Source of the DNA: Chloroflexota bacterium
GTDB taxonomy: Bacteria > Chloroflexota > Dehalococcoidia > Lucifugimonadales > JACPCL1
Assembly: GCA_016179765.1 (NCBI GenBank)
Contig: JACPCL010000036.1
Span: 77,916 to 134,109, forward strand
Direction: 5' to 3'
Length of the DNA stretch: 56,194 nt
Part shown: piece after piece, positions 18,412 through 26,779 of the stretch
Layout: the number at the start of each line of letters is the position of its first letter
Numbering within the stretch: the first letter of the stretch is position 1
Notes under the pieces: model-generated
The model's database searches: none
What the model saw: only the letters and a program-made list of their open reading frames with translations
Told to the model about the DNA's origin: nothing
Translations under genes and position numbers: made by a program

Positions 18412-18654
18412 ATGAACCTGCTCCCTATTTTCGGATCGACCGCTGGGCTCGTGATCGGACGCCCTTGGGCATTGATAGCAACTGCGGTCGGTGCAGCTAT
18501 CGGTTTCACTCTCGTCGCAATCTTCACGGAGGAGATTAGTGGATGGGGTGATCTTTATGTGTGGATCAACCTGAATGTCTCTTTGGCCATCACGTGGGTT
18601 GGCGTGATGGTCCGTAGATGGGTTTCATCGCGTCGTAGAGCTGGTAAAGCCTAA
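18412..18654 (+). CDS. Small two-TM membrane protein
   Basis: 80 residues with two hydrophobic segments (about 18-38 and 50-67) and a basic C-terminus (RRWVSSRRRAGKA). AGGAGG lies 9 nt before the ATG. It starts 16 bp after the HD-GYP/LuxR gene and is probably cotranscribed with it. Family not recognised. Confidence 0.75.
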   Translation: MNLLPIFGSTAGLVIGRPWALIATAVGAAIGFTLVAIFTEEISGWGDLYVWINLNVSLAITWVGVMVRRWVSSRRRAGKA

Positions 18655-18710
18655 GACCCGATCAGCGTGGCCACTCTTCCGTGACTTGACTCAGTTCGTC
18701 AGCCATCAAT

Positions 18711-18738
18711 GGCCGGCCGAGAGCCGGCCTTTTCTTTT
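18711..18738 (+). terminator. Rho-independent terminator
   Basis: GGCCGGC (18711-18717) and GCCGGCC (18723-18729) around CGAGA, followed by TTTTCTTTT. It ends the HD-GYP/LuxR operon. Confidence 0.85.
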
Positions 18739-18821
18739 CCAAAGATGGGATGAACATCCCATGCGGCGCTCCCTGCTCCGGCCTACTCTTGGTGCATACC
18801 AACAACAAGGAGATGTGCACC

Positions 18822-19256
18822 ATGATCAAGGTTAGCGACAGCATTGACATCAGCAGTCCCTGCTCTGAGGTCTTCGCCTTCGTCTCGGACCTCAACAATC
18901 TCCCCAAATGGCAATCGGAAGTTGTGCAGTCAACGGTCGTGACGCCTGGGCCGGTCAAGGTCGGCACCCGGTTTGATGAAGTCGTGAAGGTGGGGCCTTG
19001 GCGTCTCCCTACCCACTGCGTGGTCACCCAGTACGAGCCCGAGCGCCTCATGGCCTTCAAGGCCGATTCTTCCCCGATTGGGTTCGTCGCCAAAGTCGGC
19101 CTTGAGCAGATCAAGGACAAGACCCGCGTGACCATGGACGGCACGGCCTCCCTCAGAGGATTCTACAGGCTGATGCAGTTCGCCCTGGCAGGCGATCTTC
19201 GCAAAGGCGTCAAACAGGAGCTCAAGGCACTGAAGGAAATCATGGGAACTCGTTAG
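18822..19256 (+). CDS. SRPBCC-family protein (polyketide cyclase/dehydrase-like)
   Basis: 144 residues. VSDSIDISSPCSEVFAFVSDLNNLPKWQSEV is the typical N-terminus of a helix-grip START-like protein; GTRFDEVVKVGPW and KTRVTMDGTASLRG follow, and a C-terminal amphipathic helix ends the protein. ATG 18822 lies 9 nt after AAGGAG; an ATG at 18813 abuts it and is less likely. The ligand is unknown. Confidence 0.85.
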   Translation: MIKVSDSIDISSPCSEVFAFVSDLNNLPKWQSEVVQSTVVTPGPVKVGTRFDEVVKVGPWRLPTHCVVTQYEPERLMAFKADSSPIGFVAKVGLEQIKDKTRVTMDGTASLRGFYRLMQFALAGDLRKGVKQELKALKEIMGTR

Positions 19257-19296
19257 CCACCAGGAAGCAGCCCAAGCTCAAGGAAGGAGGAAGGAC

Positions 19297-20001
19297 ATGT
19301 CTAAAGAGTTGGTCAAAGAGTGTGGCCTGGGGGCCATCCTTGCGGTCGTTGCCTATGTTGTGGGGTTCGCGGTCTTCCTCTCCGTAGGTGAGCCGCCTGG
19401 CCCAGGGAATATGCCAGCTCTGCTGTCGTTCCTGAGCGACCATCGGACGAATCTGATCATTGCGCTGTGGGTGTTTGCCATCGCCGCCATTCTGAACCTG
19501 GGCGCTCTGCCTGCGATCTACCAACTGCTCCACGAAAAAGCGGTCCTGGTGTCAATGGCCATGGCCGCATTCGTGGTAGGGTTCATCTTCTCCGCCGTAT
19601 TCCTGATGGGCTCCCTGGGCATAGCCTATGAGCTGGCGCCAGCCTATGCCGTCTCTGGAGAGGCCGCCCGGCCTGCGTTGGAGGCGATAGGCGCAACGCT
19701 GTGGACTACTGGTGGGCTGGTGCATACCCTCTCGCACTTCTTCCTCTGGGGCATCGGGGCTACGATTCTGGCCTACGTGAGCCTGAGGGTGCGAGCGGTA
19801 CCCGCTTGGGCGGCGTGGCTAGGGTTGATAGGCTCCGTGCTCACTGGCTATCCTGGCGCTCTTGAGTCGGTATCGGCAGTGAAAGAGCTTGCGTCTTTCG
19901 CGGAGCTTATCGGGACAACGCTCTACGCGGTGTGGCTGGCCGCCATAGGGATCGCCGCCCTCCGCTACAAGGAACCGATTGGGTCCGGAGCGAGGCGCTA
20001 G
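19297..20001 (+). CDS. DUF4386-like integral membrane protein
   Basis: 234 residues with about six hydrophobic segments (AILAVVAYVVGFAVFLSVG; LIIALWVFAIAAILNLGAL; VSMAMAAFVVGFIFSAVFLMG; LSHFFLWGIGATILAYVSL; WAAWLGLIGSVLTG; LIGTTLYAVWLAAIGIAALR). The order and loops resemble DUF4386-type proteins of Chloroflexota and Actinobacteria. GGAAGGAGGAAGG precedes the ATG. Function unknown. Confidence 0.75.
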   Translation: MSKELVKECGLGAILAVVAYVVGFAVFLSVGEPPGPGNMPALLSFLSDHRTNLIIALWVFAIAAILNLGALPAIYQLLHEKAVLVSMAMAAFVVGFIFSAVFLMGSLGIAYELAPAYAVSGEAARPALEAIGATLWTTGGLVHTLSHFFLWGIGATILAYVSLRVRAVPAWAAWLGLIGSVLTGYPGALESVSAVKELASFAELIGTTLYAVWLAAIGIAALRYKEPIGSGARR

Positions 20002-20096
20002 CCACGCTGCGGCGGACGTTTGGCGAGCCTGCCCCCGCGAATAGGCGAGGCTGGAATGAGAGCAAGGCAACACAACGGGATGAAAAGGAGCGAGTC

Positions 20097-21188
20097 ATGA
20101 CGAACATGGAGATTGACCGGAACAAGGCAGGGGAGCTAACGGGGAGGACGTGTAACGGGCTGCTGGAGGCTATGGACTTGCTGACCATCTATCTGGGTGA
20201 CCGGCTGGGGCTGTACCGGGCGCTGGCCGAGGGCGGACCGATGACGCCCAGGGAGCTGGCAGCCCGGGCTGGCATCCACGAGCGATACGCACGGGAGTGG
20301 CTGGAGCAGCAGGCGGTGACGGGGATCATTTCGGTAGACGGTGGGGCGGATCCGGCATCAGAGCGGCGATACACTCTGCCACCTGGCTATGCGACCGTGG
20401 CGGACGCGAAGAGCCCGTTCCCTATCGTGGCGTTCGCCCAGGCTATGGTGGCCGTCGCTGGCGCTGCCCCGAAGCTGGTGGAGGCGTACCGTACGGGCAA
20501 AGGCGTACCATGGGGGGACTACGGCCCGGACATAATAGAGGCACAGGGCAGCTTCAACCGGGGATGGCTCACGCTGGAGCTGGGCGCCAAGTACCTGCCC
20601 GGGATCCCGGATATTCACACACGGCTGCTGGCGGACCCCCCGGCGCGGGTGGCGGACATCGCCTGCGGCGTTGGTTGGGCCAGCATTGCCATCGCACAGG
20701 CCTACCCAAAGGTCAGTGTCGTGGGCTATGACCTGGACGAACCCTCCATCGAGATGGCGCGTCGGCATGCGAAGGAGGCGGGGGTGTCCGACCGCGTGCG
20801 CTTCGAGGTCGTAGATGCGACGCGGTCTCATGGAGATGGGACGTTCGATTTGGCGGTGATCATTGAGGCGGTCCATGACGTGGCGAGGCCGGTGGAACTC
20901 CTGGCAGGGGTACGGCGATTGCTCGTGCCAGGCGGTACTTTGATTGTCGCCGACGAGAAGGTGCAAGATGCCTTCACAGCGCCGGGCGATTTCCTTGAAC
21001 GCTTCTTCTACGCTGCAAGCGTCCTCGTGTGCCTGCCATCCGGGATGGCTGAGCAGCCGTCGGCGGCCACCGGCGCGGTGATGCGGCGCACCACGCTTGA
21101 GCAATATGCCCGGCAGGCAGGGTTCAAGCAGCTTGAGGTGCTGCCCCTGGAGCATGAGAGCATGCGGTTCTACCGGCTGAACGGCTAG
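20097..21188 (+). CDS. Class I SAM-dependent methyltransferase with N-terminal winged helix
   Basis: 363 residues. Residues ~15-90 form a winged-helix dimerisation-type region (LYRALAEGGPMTPRELAARAGIHERYAREWLEQQ) as in small-molecule methyltransferases. The SAM-binding motif VADIACGVGWASIAIAQAYP and the acidic loop YDLDEPSIEMARRHA follow, then IIEAVHDVARPVELL and the LVPGGTLIVADE motif. ATG 20097 has AAAGGAG 6 nt upstream; the longer frame upstream overlaps the preceding membrane protein gene. The substrate is unknown. Confidence 0.9.
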   Translation: MTNMEIDRNKAGELTGRTCNGLLEAMDLLTIYLGDRLGLYRALAEGGPMTPRELAARAGIHERYAREWLEQQAVTGIISVDGGADPASERRYTLPPGYATVADAKSPFPIVAFAQAMVAVAGAAPKLVEAYRTGKGVPWGDYGPDIIEAQGSFNRGWLTLELGAKYLPGIPDIHTRLLADPPARVADIACGVGWASIAIAQAYPKVSVVGYDLDEPSIEMARRHAKEAGVSDRVRFEVVDATRSHGDGTFDLAVIIEAVHDVARPVELLAGVRRLLVPGGTLIVADEKVQDAFTAPGDFLERFFYAASVLVCLPSGMAEQPSAATGAVMRRTTLEQYARQAGFKQLEVLPLEHESMRFYRLNG

Positions 21189-21259
21189 CCACGGTGGTCG
21201 GTGTACAGTCCTTGAGAGTATCCTCTTTGCCTGGCCGCCAGAGCCGCGGTGATACATTA

Positions 21260-21291
21260 GGAGGGAGGGGGTATCATTGCCCCCTCCCTCC
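21260..21291. terminator. Hairpin between convergent genes
   Basis: A 12-bp stem GGAGGGAGGGGG (21260-21271) with CCCCCTCCCTCC (21280-21291) and an 8-nt loop, placed exactly between the convergent methyltransferase and phosphodiesterase genes. No U-tract follows, so termination may be inefficient. Confidence 0.6.
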
Positions 21292-21302
21292 ATGTAGCTT
21301 CC

Positions 21303-22052
21303 TCACCCCCTCAGGTGCTCCCTGGCCCTGGCCGGATAGCTCGTCGTGATGCCGTCCACGCCTAGGGCGGCCAGCGCGCGGATGTCTGCGGGGTCGTCCG
21401 CCGTCCAGGGGAAGACCAGCAGCCCCGCCGCATGGGCCTCCCGCAGCGCGTCCGGGCGGATGTCATAGAGCATGGGGTGCAGCACCGTGGCGTTGGCTGC
21501 CTGGGCCAGGGCCACGTGGTCAACCACGTCCCCGTGGTAGCACACCCCGGTGAGGAGCGCGGGCTCCCGCGCCTTGAACCGGCGGGCGCACACGTGGTCA
21601 AAGGAGAACACCTCGTGCTCTCCCAGGGCGTGGCGCCGCTCCAGCACCCCCGTCACCGCCGCCTCAATTCCCCGGTACCGGTGGGGCAGGTTCTTGATCT
21701 CAATAGCCAGGGGGACCTTCCCCCTGGCCCAGGCCACCACCTCCTCCAAAGTCGGCGCCCGCTCGCCGGCGAACCGCCTGCCGAACCAAGAGCCGGCGTC
21801 CAGCCCCTTGAGCTCCGCCAGCGTCGTGGTGCGCAGCAGCCCTGTGCCGTTGGTGGTGCGGTCCAGGGCGTCGTCGTGGAAGACCACGGGGAAGCCGTCC
21901 GCCGTCATGTGCACGTCCAGCTCAATCACATCGGCCCCCTGCTCCAGGGCCAGGCGGAAGGCGGCCATGGTGTTCTCCGGCGCATCCCCCGATGCCCCCC
22001 GGTGCGCGATCACCAGTGGACGCCTGTGGTCCAACAAGTCGGTAATGCCCAC
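21303..22052 (-). CDS. Glycerophosphodiester phosphodiesterase
   Basis: Cleaves glycerophosphodiesters to glycerol 3-phosphate and an alcohol. Cytosolic UgpQ type, as no signal peptide is seen. VIAHRGASGDAPENT (residues 14-28), ELDVHMTADGFPVVFHDDALDRTTNG and VPLAIEIKNLP carry the metal-binding and catalytic His/Glu/Asp residues. The 249-residue length is typical. Confidence 0.95.
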   Translation of the reverse strand: MGITDLLDHRRPLVIAHRGASGDAPENTMAAFRLALEQGADVIELDVHMTADGFPVVFHDDALDRTTNGTGLLRTTTLAELKGLDAGSWFGRRFAGERAPTLEEVVAWARGKVPLAIEIKNLPHRYRGIEAAVTGVLERRHALGEHEVFSFDHVCARRFKAREPALLTGVCYHGDVVDHVALAQAANATVLHPMLYDIRPDALREAHAAGLLVFPWTADDPADIRALAALGVDGITTSYPARAREHLRG

Positions 22053-22240
22053 GGCCTATCCTCTCAGCGGGTGCTGAGGGGATTATACCGCCTCTATAGA
22101 GAGGGGCGCTTGCTACTTCCCACCGCAACCCCGTATCATCCTGGGAGGCCCCACCAGTCTGTGTCCTCCTGGCGAGCTTTGGATTCGTTTTGTCAAACAG
22201 CACCAGCGAATCCCCCGTTAGCAGAGGAGAGGTCATCCCT

Positions 22241-23041
22241 ATGGAACGTTATATCCGGGCCAATCTCCAGCACTGGGACGAGATTACCCCCATTCACGTC
22301 AAGTCCCGCTTTTACGACGTAGAGGGCTTCAAGGCAGGCCGCCGCTCCCTCCATGCCATTGAGTTGGTAGAGTTGGGCAACGTCACTGGCAAGAGCCTCT
22401 TGCACCTCCAGTGCCACTTTGGCCTGGACACGCTCTCCTGGGCGCGACTGGGCGCCAAGGTCACCGGCGTAGACTTCTCCGGCGCGGCCATCACCCAGGC
22501 CCAGGTGCTCAGCTATGAGACCAACCTGCCCGCCGCCTTCATCTGCTCCAACCTCTATGACCTGCCCAACGTCCTGGACGCCCAGTTTGACATCGTCTTC
22601 ACCTCCTACAGCGCCCTCGCCTGGCTACCCGATCTCCGCCCCTGGGCAGAGATCGTCGCCCGCTATGTCAAGCCAGGGGGAACTTTCTACATCGCCGAAA
22701 TCCATCCCGTCTCCCAGGTCTTTGACGACGACGCCCCCAGCGGCCCGCCCGCCGTCAAGAACCCCTACTTCTATTCCCCTGAGCCAGAGCTCTGGCAGGG
22801 CGACTACGCCGACCGCACGGCCAGGGTCGTCAACCCTAGCTATAACTGGGTCCACAGCCTCAGCGACATCGTCAATGCCGTCATCAACGCCGGCCTGCGC
22901 GTGGAGTTTCTGCATGAGTTTCCCTACACCGTCTTCCAGCAGTTCCCCTTCATGGAGCAGGGAGCGGACGGCTTCTGGCGGCTGAAAGGCTACGAAAACT
23001 CCATCCCCCTCCTCTTCTCCCTTAAAGCCACGAAGGCGTAG
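22241..23041 (+). CDS. Class I SAM-dependent methyltransferase
   Basis: 266 residues. N-terminal HWDEITPIHVKSRFYDVEGFKAG, then the SAM motif LLHLQCHFGLDTLSWARLGAKVTGVDFS, followed by the motif-IV-like DIVFTSYSALAWLPDL and KPGGTFYIAEIHP. This order matches a common family of uncharacterised bacterial methyltransferases. ATG 22241 is preceded by AGAGGAGAGG; the 17 codons of open frame upstream are not conserved in character. Substrate unknown. Confidence 0.92.
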   Translation: MERYIRANLQHWDEITPIHVKSRFYDVEGFKAGRRSLHAIELVELGNVTGKSLLHLQCHFGLDTLSWARLGAKVTGVDFSGAAITQAQVLSYETNLPAAFICSNLYDLPNVLDAQFDIVFTSYSALAWLPDLRPWAEIVARYVKPGGTFYIAEIHPVSQVFDDDAPSGPPAVKNPYFYSPEPELWQGDYADRTARVVNPSYNWVHSLSDIVNAVINAGLRVEFLHEFPYTVFQQFPFMEQGADGFWRLKGYENSIPLLFSLKATKA

Positions 23042-23187
23042 TAGGGGAGCATCACCAGCAGCTCCATGAATCTACCTCAAGGACCTTCTTCGCGCCGCCC
23101 CTTGAAGGTCATTAGCAGGCTGCGGAAGAAAGGGGAGTCCAGAGGGGCGTCCGCCTACGGCGGACACCTTAGGAGGGGTGAGCGCCT

Positions 23188-23895
23188 ATGCCTCCAAAAT
23201 CCGCAAGTCTGGGTACTGAAGAGGTACTCCAACGGATGTACGCCCTGGCCAACCCCGCCAACGTCAAGGGCATGGCCCGCTTTGGCATCAACCCAAAGGA
23301 CGCCCTGGGCGTCTCCGTTGAGGCCCTGCGCAAGCTGGCCAAAGAAGCTGGCAAAAGCCACGCCCTGGCCACCCAACTGTGGGACTCCGGCGTTCACGAG
23401 GCCCGCATCCTGGCTGCCCTGGTGGACCTGCCCCAGGAGGTCACCGAAGCCCAGATGGAGCGGTGGGCCGCCGGGTTTGACTCCTGGGACGTCTGCGACC
23501 AGGTCTGCGCCAACCTCTTTGACAAGACCCCCTCCGCGTATCAGAAGGCGGCGGAGTGGAGCGCCCGGCGGGAGGAGTTCGTGCGGCGGGCGGCCTTCGC
23601 CCTCATGGCTGCCCTGGCCTGGCACGACAAGAAGGCTGACGACGCCCGCTTCCTTCCTTTCCTGCCCCTCATCCAGCAAGCCGCCACCGACGACCGCCCC
23701 TACGTGCGCAAGGCTGTGAACTGGGCCTTACGCCAGATAGGCAAGCGCAACGCCAACCTCAACGTTCACGCCATCGCCGTTGCCAGGGAGGTCCAGGCGC
23801 TGGACTCCCGCGCCGCCCGCTGGATTGCCGCCGACGCCCTCCGGGAGCTGACCAGTCCCAAGGTGCAGCAGCGCCTCGTGGCAAAAGGGCTGTAG
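23188..23895 (+). CDS. AlkD-like DNA alkylation repair protein
   Basis: 235 residues of HEAT-like helical repeats typical of the AlkC/AlkD family: VSVEALRKLAKEAGKSHALATQLWDSGVHEARILAALVD, then FDSWDVCDQVCANLFDKT (the conserved W-D region that contacts the lesion in AlkD), then VNWALRQIGKRN. Family members excise bulky or cationic alkylated bases. GGAGGGGTGAGCGCC lies before ATG 23188. Its TAG stop lies inside a palindromic repeat. Confidence 0.9.
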   Translation: MPPKSASLGTEEVLQRMYALANPANVKGMARFGINPKDALGVSVEALRKLAKEAGKSHALATQLWDSGVHEARILAALVDLPQEVTEAQMERWAAGFDSWDVCDQVCANLFDKTPSAYQKAAEWSARREEFVRRAAFALMAALAWHDKKADDARFLPFLPLIQQAATDDRPYVRKAVNWALRQIGKRNANLNVHAIAVAREVQALDSRAARWIAADALRELTSPKVQQRLVAKGL

Positions 23896-23921
23896 GGGTG
23901 TAAGGCCTTACGCCCCTACAG
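23890..23921. repeat. GTAGGGGyG palindrome
   Basis: A 16-bp arm palindrome with one G-T pair, beginning CTGTAGGGGTG and ending CGCCCCTACAG. It overlaps the alkD-like stop codon and the end of lipB, and may serve as a bidirectional terminator. Related copies are at 38770 and 54654. Confidence 0.7.
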
Positions 23922-24611
23922 GGTGGCCCCTCCCACCATCTCCATGCCCATCTCCTGGCCCAGGCGGTTGGCTATGACCTCTGCCACCTCCTCCAGGGAT
24001 GGGGCGCGGCCCAGCACCCGCTGCATGGAGGTCACACCCCTGTCCCGGATGCCGCAGGGCACAATGTGCTGGAACCAGCCCAAGTCGGTGGCGACGTTCA
24101 ACGCAAAGCCGTGGGTGGTTACACCCCGGCTGACCCGCACACCGATGGCCGCAATCTTTTCCCCCCCTACCCAAACCCCGGTCAGACCTTCTATCCTCCC
24201 TGCCGTGACGCGGTACTCCGCCAGCGTCGTCATGAGCGCCCCTTCCAGGGCGCGCACGTACCGGAGCGGACCACCCCATGCGCCCAGGTCAAGGATGGGA
24301 TACCCCACAAGCTGCCCAGGCCCATGGAAGGTGGCCTCTCCCCCTCTATCCACCTCCACCACCCGCGCACCCAGGGCCTCCAGCGCCACCCTGGGCATCA
24401 GCAGGTCTGAGGCCTTGCTGCGCCTGCCCAGGGTGTAGGTAGGCGGGTGCTCTAGCAGCAGAAGCGTACCCCCACGCCGGCCCTCGGCAACCTCCCGGGC
24501 CAGGGCGCGTTGCATGTTCCACGCCTCCTGGTAGTCCATGCGGCCCAGGAAGGCGTAGCGGCACACCTGCTCAACCGTCTTGCGGGGTGGGCCTATCGTG
24601 ATACCGCTCAA
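23916..24611 (-). CDS. lipB: Lipoyl(octanoyl) transferase
   Basis: Transfers octanoate from acyl carrier protein to lipoyl domains, the first step of lipoate assembly. DYQEAWNMQRAL, LLLEHPPTYTLGRR, the substrate-cleft GEATFHGPGQLVGYPILDL, catalytic Lys in GGEKIAAIGVRVSRGVTTHGF and catalytic Cys in HIVPCGIRDRGVTS are all present. 231 residues. It starts 9 bp after the E2 stop, whose lipoyl domain is an obvious substrate. Confidence 0.97.
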   Translation of the reverse strand: MSGITIGPPRKTVEQVCRYAFLGRMDYQEAWNMQRALAREVAEGRRGGTLLLLEHPPTYTLGRRSKASDLLMPRVALEALGARVVEVDRGGEATFHGPGQLVGYPILDLGAWGGPLRYVRALEGALMTTLAEYRVTAGRIEGLTGVWVGGEKIAAIGVRVSRGVTTHGFALNVATDLGWFQHIVPCGIRDRGVTSMQRVLGRAPSLEEVAEVIANRLGQEMGMEMVGGATL

Positions 24612-24620
24612 TTTAGCCTC

Positions 24621-25967
24621 TTACTCTACCGACGTGTCGGGGCCAAGGGCTTCAAGGCGTCGCTTCACGCTTATCATGAAAGCGCCCGCCTCGGCGCCGT
24701 CCAGGATGCGGTGGTCAAAGGAGATGCACAGGTTCATCATGGAGCGAAGGCCAATGGCGTCTCCTGCCACGGCTACGGGGCGCTTGACGATGGCCTCGGT
24801 GGTGAGGATGGCGGCCTGGGGCGGGTTCACCAGGGGCTGGGAGAGGATGGAGCCGAGGGCGCCTGTGTTGTTCACCGTGAAGGTGCCGCCCTGCACATCC
24901 GCCAGCGTCAGCTTGCCTTCCCTGGCTCGCTGTGTCAGGTCCCGGCAGGCCACGGCCAGCTCGCCAATGCTCAGGCGGTCAGCGTCGTGGACCACCGGCA
25001 CCATCAGGCCCGGGGGCGTCGCCACGGCAATGCCGATGTGCATACGCCGCTTGAGGATGATCCTGTCGCCGCCCCAGGTGGAGTTCAGCAGAGGGTTCTC
25101 CTTCAGGCACTCCACCACCACCTTGATGACGAAGGGCAGATAGGTCAGCTCCACGCCCTGGCGGCGCAGGAACTCCCCCTTCAGGGCCTCCCGGCGCGCC
25201 ACCAGCGGTGTGACGTCCGCCTCCACGTAGCTCCACGCTTGGGGGATCTGGGTGGCGCTGCGCACCATGTTCTCGGCGATGATGCGCCGCAAGGGGGTAA
25301 GAGGCGCCGCCTCTTCATCGGGGGCAGGCTGGGAGGAGGCAGCGGTGGGGGGTGGCGCGGCCACCCGTGCCTCCACATGGCGCAACACGTCCTCCTTGGT
25401 GACGCGGCCACCCATGCCGGTGCCCTGCACCTGGGCCAGGTCAACCTTTTGCTCCGCCGCCAGACGCCGCACCATGGGAGAGTGCCGGCCCGGGCCTCCA
25501 TCCTCTGGGGCTGGCTCTCTGGCTGGCGGTGCGGCCTGGGCAGTCTGAGGGGCCGGTGCGTTCGCACTTGGGGAAAGCAGCTCCGCCGGGATGGGTGGCT
25601 CCTCGCCAGACCCCGTAGGCCCCACGGGGCGCACATCCTTCAGCAGGATACCCGTGCGGCCAATGGCTGGGGCCGGCGGCCTGGCTGGCGCTGGGGCAGG
25701 GGCAGGCTTACCCCGCGTGGTCGCCTCCTCCGTCTCCATCGTCGCGATGGCGCCGCCCATGGGCACGCTGTCACCTTCTTTGACAAGCAGCGCCGTAATC
25801 CTGCCTGCATAGGGGGATGGGACCTCCATGTTGACCTTGTCCGTCACCACCTCCACCAGCGCCTCGTACTTCTCCACGCGGTCGCCCGGCTTCTTGAGCC
25901 ATTTGCCGATGATGCCATCTGTGACCGACTCTCCCACGTGGGGCAACTCTACAATGGTCTGAGCCAT
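24621..25967 (-). CDS. 2-oxoacid dehydrogenase E2, dihydrolipoamide acyltransferase
   Basis: 448 residues. One N-terminal lipoyl domain (1-80) with the lipoylated Lys in TDKVNME (K44), a Pro/Ala-rich linker, an E3-binding domain around HSPMVRRLAAEQKVDLAQVQG, a second linker, and the catalytic acyltransferase domain ending with FDHRILDGAEAG (H419, D423). A single lipoyl domain and the DKVNM context resemble branched-chain or acetoin-type complexes as well as pyruvate ones, so the substrate is open. lipB follows directly; the E1 genes lie upstream, separated by a gene on the other strand. Confidence 0.95.
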   Translation of the reverse strand: MAQTIVELPHVGESVTDGIIGKWLKKPGDRVEKYEALVEVVTDKVNMEVPSPYAGRITALLVKEGDSVPMGGAIATMETEEATTRGKPAPAPAPARPPAPAIGRTGILLKDVRPVGPTGSGEEPPIPAELLSPSANAPAPQTAQAAPPAREPAPEDGGPGRHSPMVRRLAAEQKVDLAQVQGTGMGGRVTKEDVLRHVEARVAAPPPTAASSQPAPDEEAAPLTPLRRIIAENMVRSATQIPQAWSYVEADVTPLVARREALKGEFLRRQGVELTYLPFVIKVVVECLKENPLLNSTWGGDRIILKRRMHIGIAVATPPGLMVPVVHDADRLSIGELAVACRDLTQRAREGKLTLADVQGGTFTVNNTGALGSILSQPLVNPPQAAILTTEAIVKRPVAVAGDAIGLRSMMNLCISFDHRILDGAEAGAFMISVKRRLEALGPDTSVE

Positions 25968-26117
25968 GGGTGCACCCCCGGAGCAAGAATGCCACGCCCT
26001 CGCGTCCCCTTATGATAGCGGAGAGTCCAGGGTTGTCACCATGCCTGCCAGACATTTTGGGCGCCAGTTCCGTTATAGATAGTGAAGCAATAACCCACAA
26101 GAAAGCAGGAGGTACTC

Positions 26118-26564
26118 ATGAGAAAGTACCGGATTTTCGTAGCGTTGCTGGTGGGCGCCCTGGCCCTGGGCATCACGGGCGGGACCGTCCTGGCCCAGGA
26201 GAGCGACGCCAGCGGGACATCGCCCATCAAGAGCTTCGCCGCGCGACTGGCGGAAAAGCTTGGGCTGCAGGAAGCTCAGGTGCAGGACGCCATGAAGCAG
26301 GTGGGCAGGGAGATGCAGGACGAGGGTCTGAAGAGGAAGCTGGACGCCGCGGTGGCGGCTGGCCGCATCACCCAGGCCCAGGCTGATGAGCTCTACGCCT
26401 GGTATCAGGCCCGGCCTGACGTGATGGGTCCTGGGATGGGCTTCCGCGGGTTTGGGTTTGGCGGGCATGGACATGGGTTCCACCGCGGCCATTATTCGGG
26501 AGGCATGGGGATGTACCCGCCTCCCAGCACAACCACCACCACTCAGACCACCGGCGCCATCTAG
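26118..26564 (+). CDS. Secreted His/Gly-rich protein, DUF2680-like
   Basis: 148 residues. A clear signal peptide (basic start, hydrophobic core VALLVGALALGITGG, cleavage likely after LAQ). It is followed by a helical segment (LAEKLGLQEAQVQDAMKQVGREMQDE; VAAGRITQAQADELYAWYQ) typical of DUF2680-type exported proteins. The tail is low complexity with GFGGHGHGFHRGHYSGGMG and a Thr run, and could bind metal through its histidines. GCAGGAGG precedes the ATG. It is transcribed against the flanking E1/E2 genes. Confidence 0.8.
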   Translation: MRKYRIFVALLVGALALGITGGTVLAQESDASGTSPIKSFAARLAEKLGLQEAQVQDAMKQVGREMQDEGLKRKLDAAVAAGRITQAQADELYAWYQARPDVMGPGMGFRGFGFGGHGHGFHRGHYSGGMGMYPPPSTTTTTQTTGAI

Positions 26565-26591
26565 GGCCAGGGGATAACATCCCACGACAGA

Positions 26592-26626
26592 AGAGGGACA
26601 GGGCGAACCCTGTCCCTCTCTCTTTC
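26592..26626 (+). terminator. Rho-independent terminator of the secreted-protein gene
   Basis: A 12-bp perfect stem (26592-26603 with 26608-26619), loop CGAA, then a CTCTTT tail. Confidence 0.75.
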
Positions 26627-26697
26627 GCCCTCACCTTGGCGGGCACCGCTTCGCACCGCTGGAAGGTGGCGCTTGGCCCACGTAGATAGAAGTATTT

Positions 26698-26736
26698 GCA
26701 TTGGTGTGATGCGGCCAAGCCGCATCACACCAATGC
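26698..26736. terminator. Perfect 18-bp hairpin downstream of E1-beta
   Basis: Arms 26698-26715 and 26719-26736 are perfectly complementary around CAA. The top of the stem, GATGCGGC/GCCGCATC, resembles that of the hairpin after rpoC (GTTGCGGC/GCCGCAAC). It lies 44 bp beyond the E1-beta stop on the minus strand and probably ends that transcript. No clear U-tract is seen. Confidence 0.6.
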
Positions 26737-26779
26737 TTCAAATCTGCCACTGGCCTGCCCAGGATGCCACTCAAGGCCA

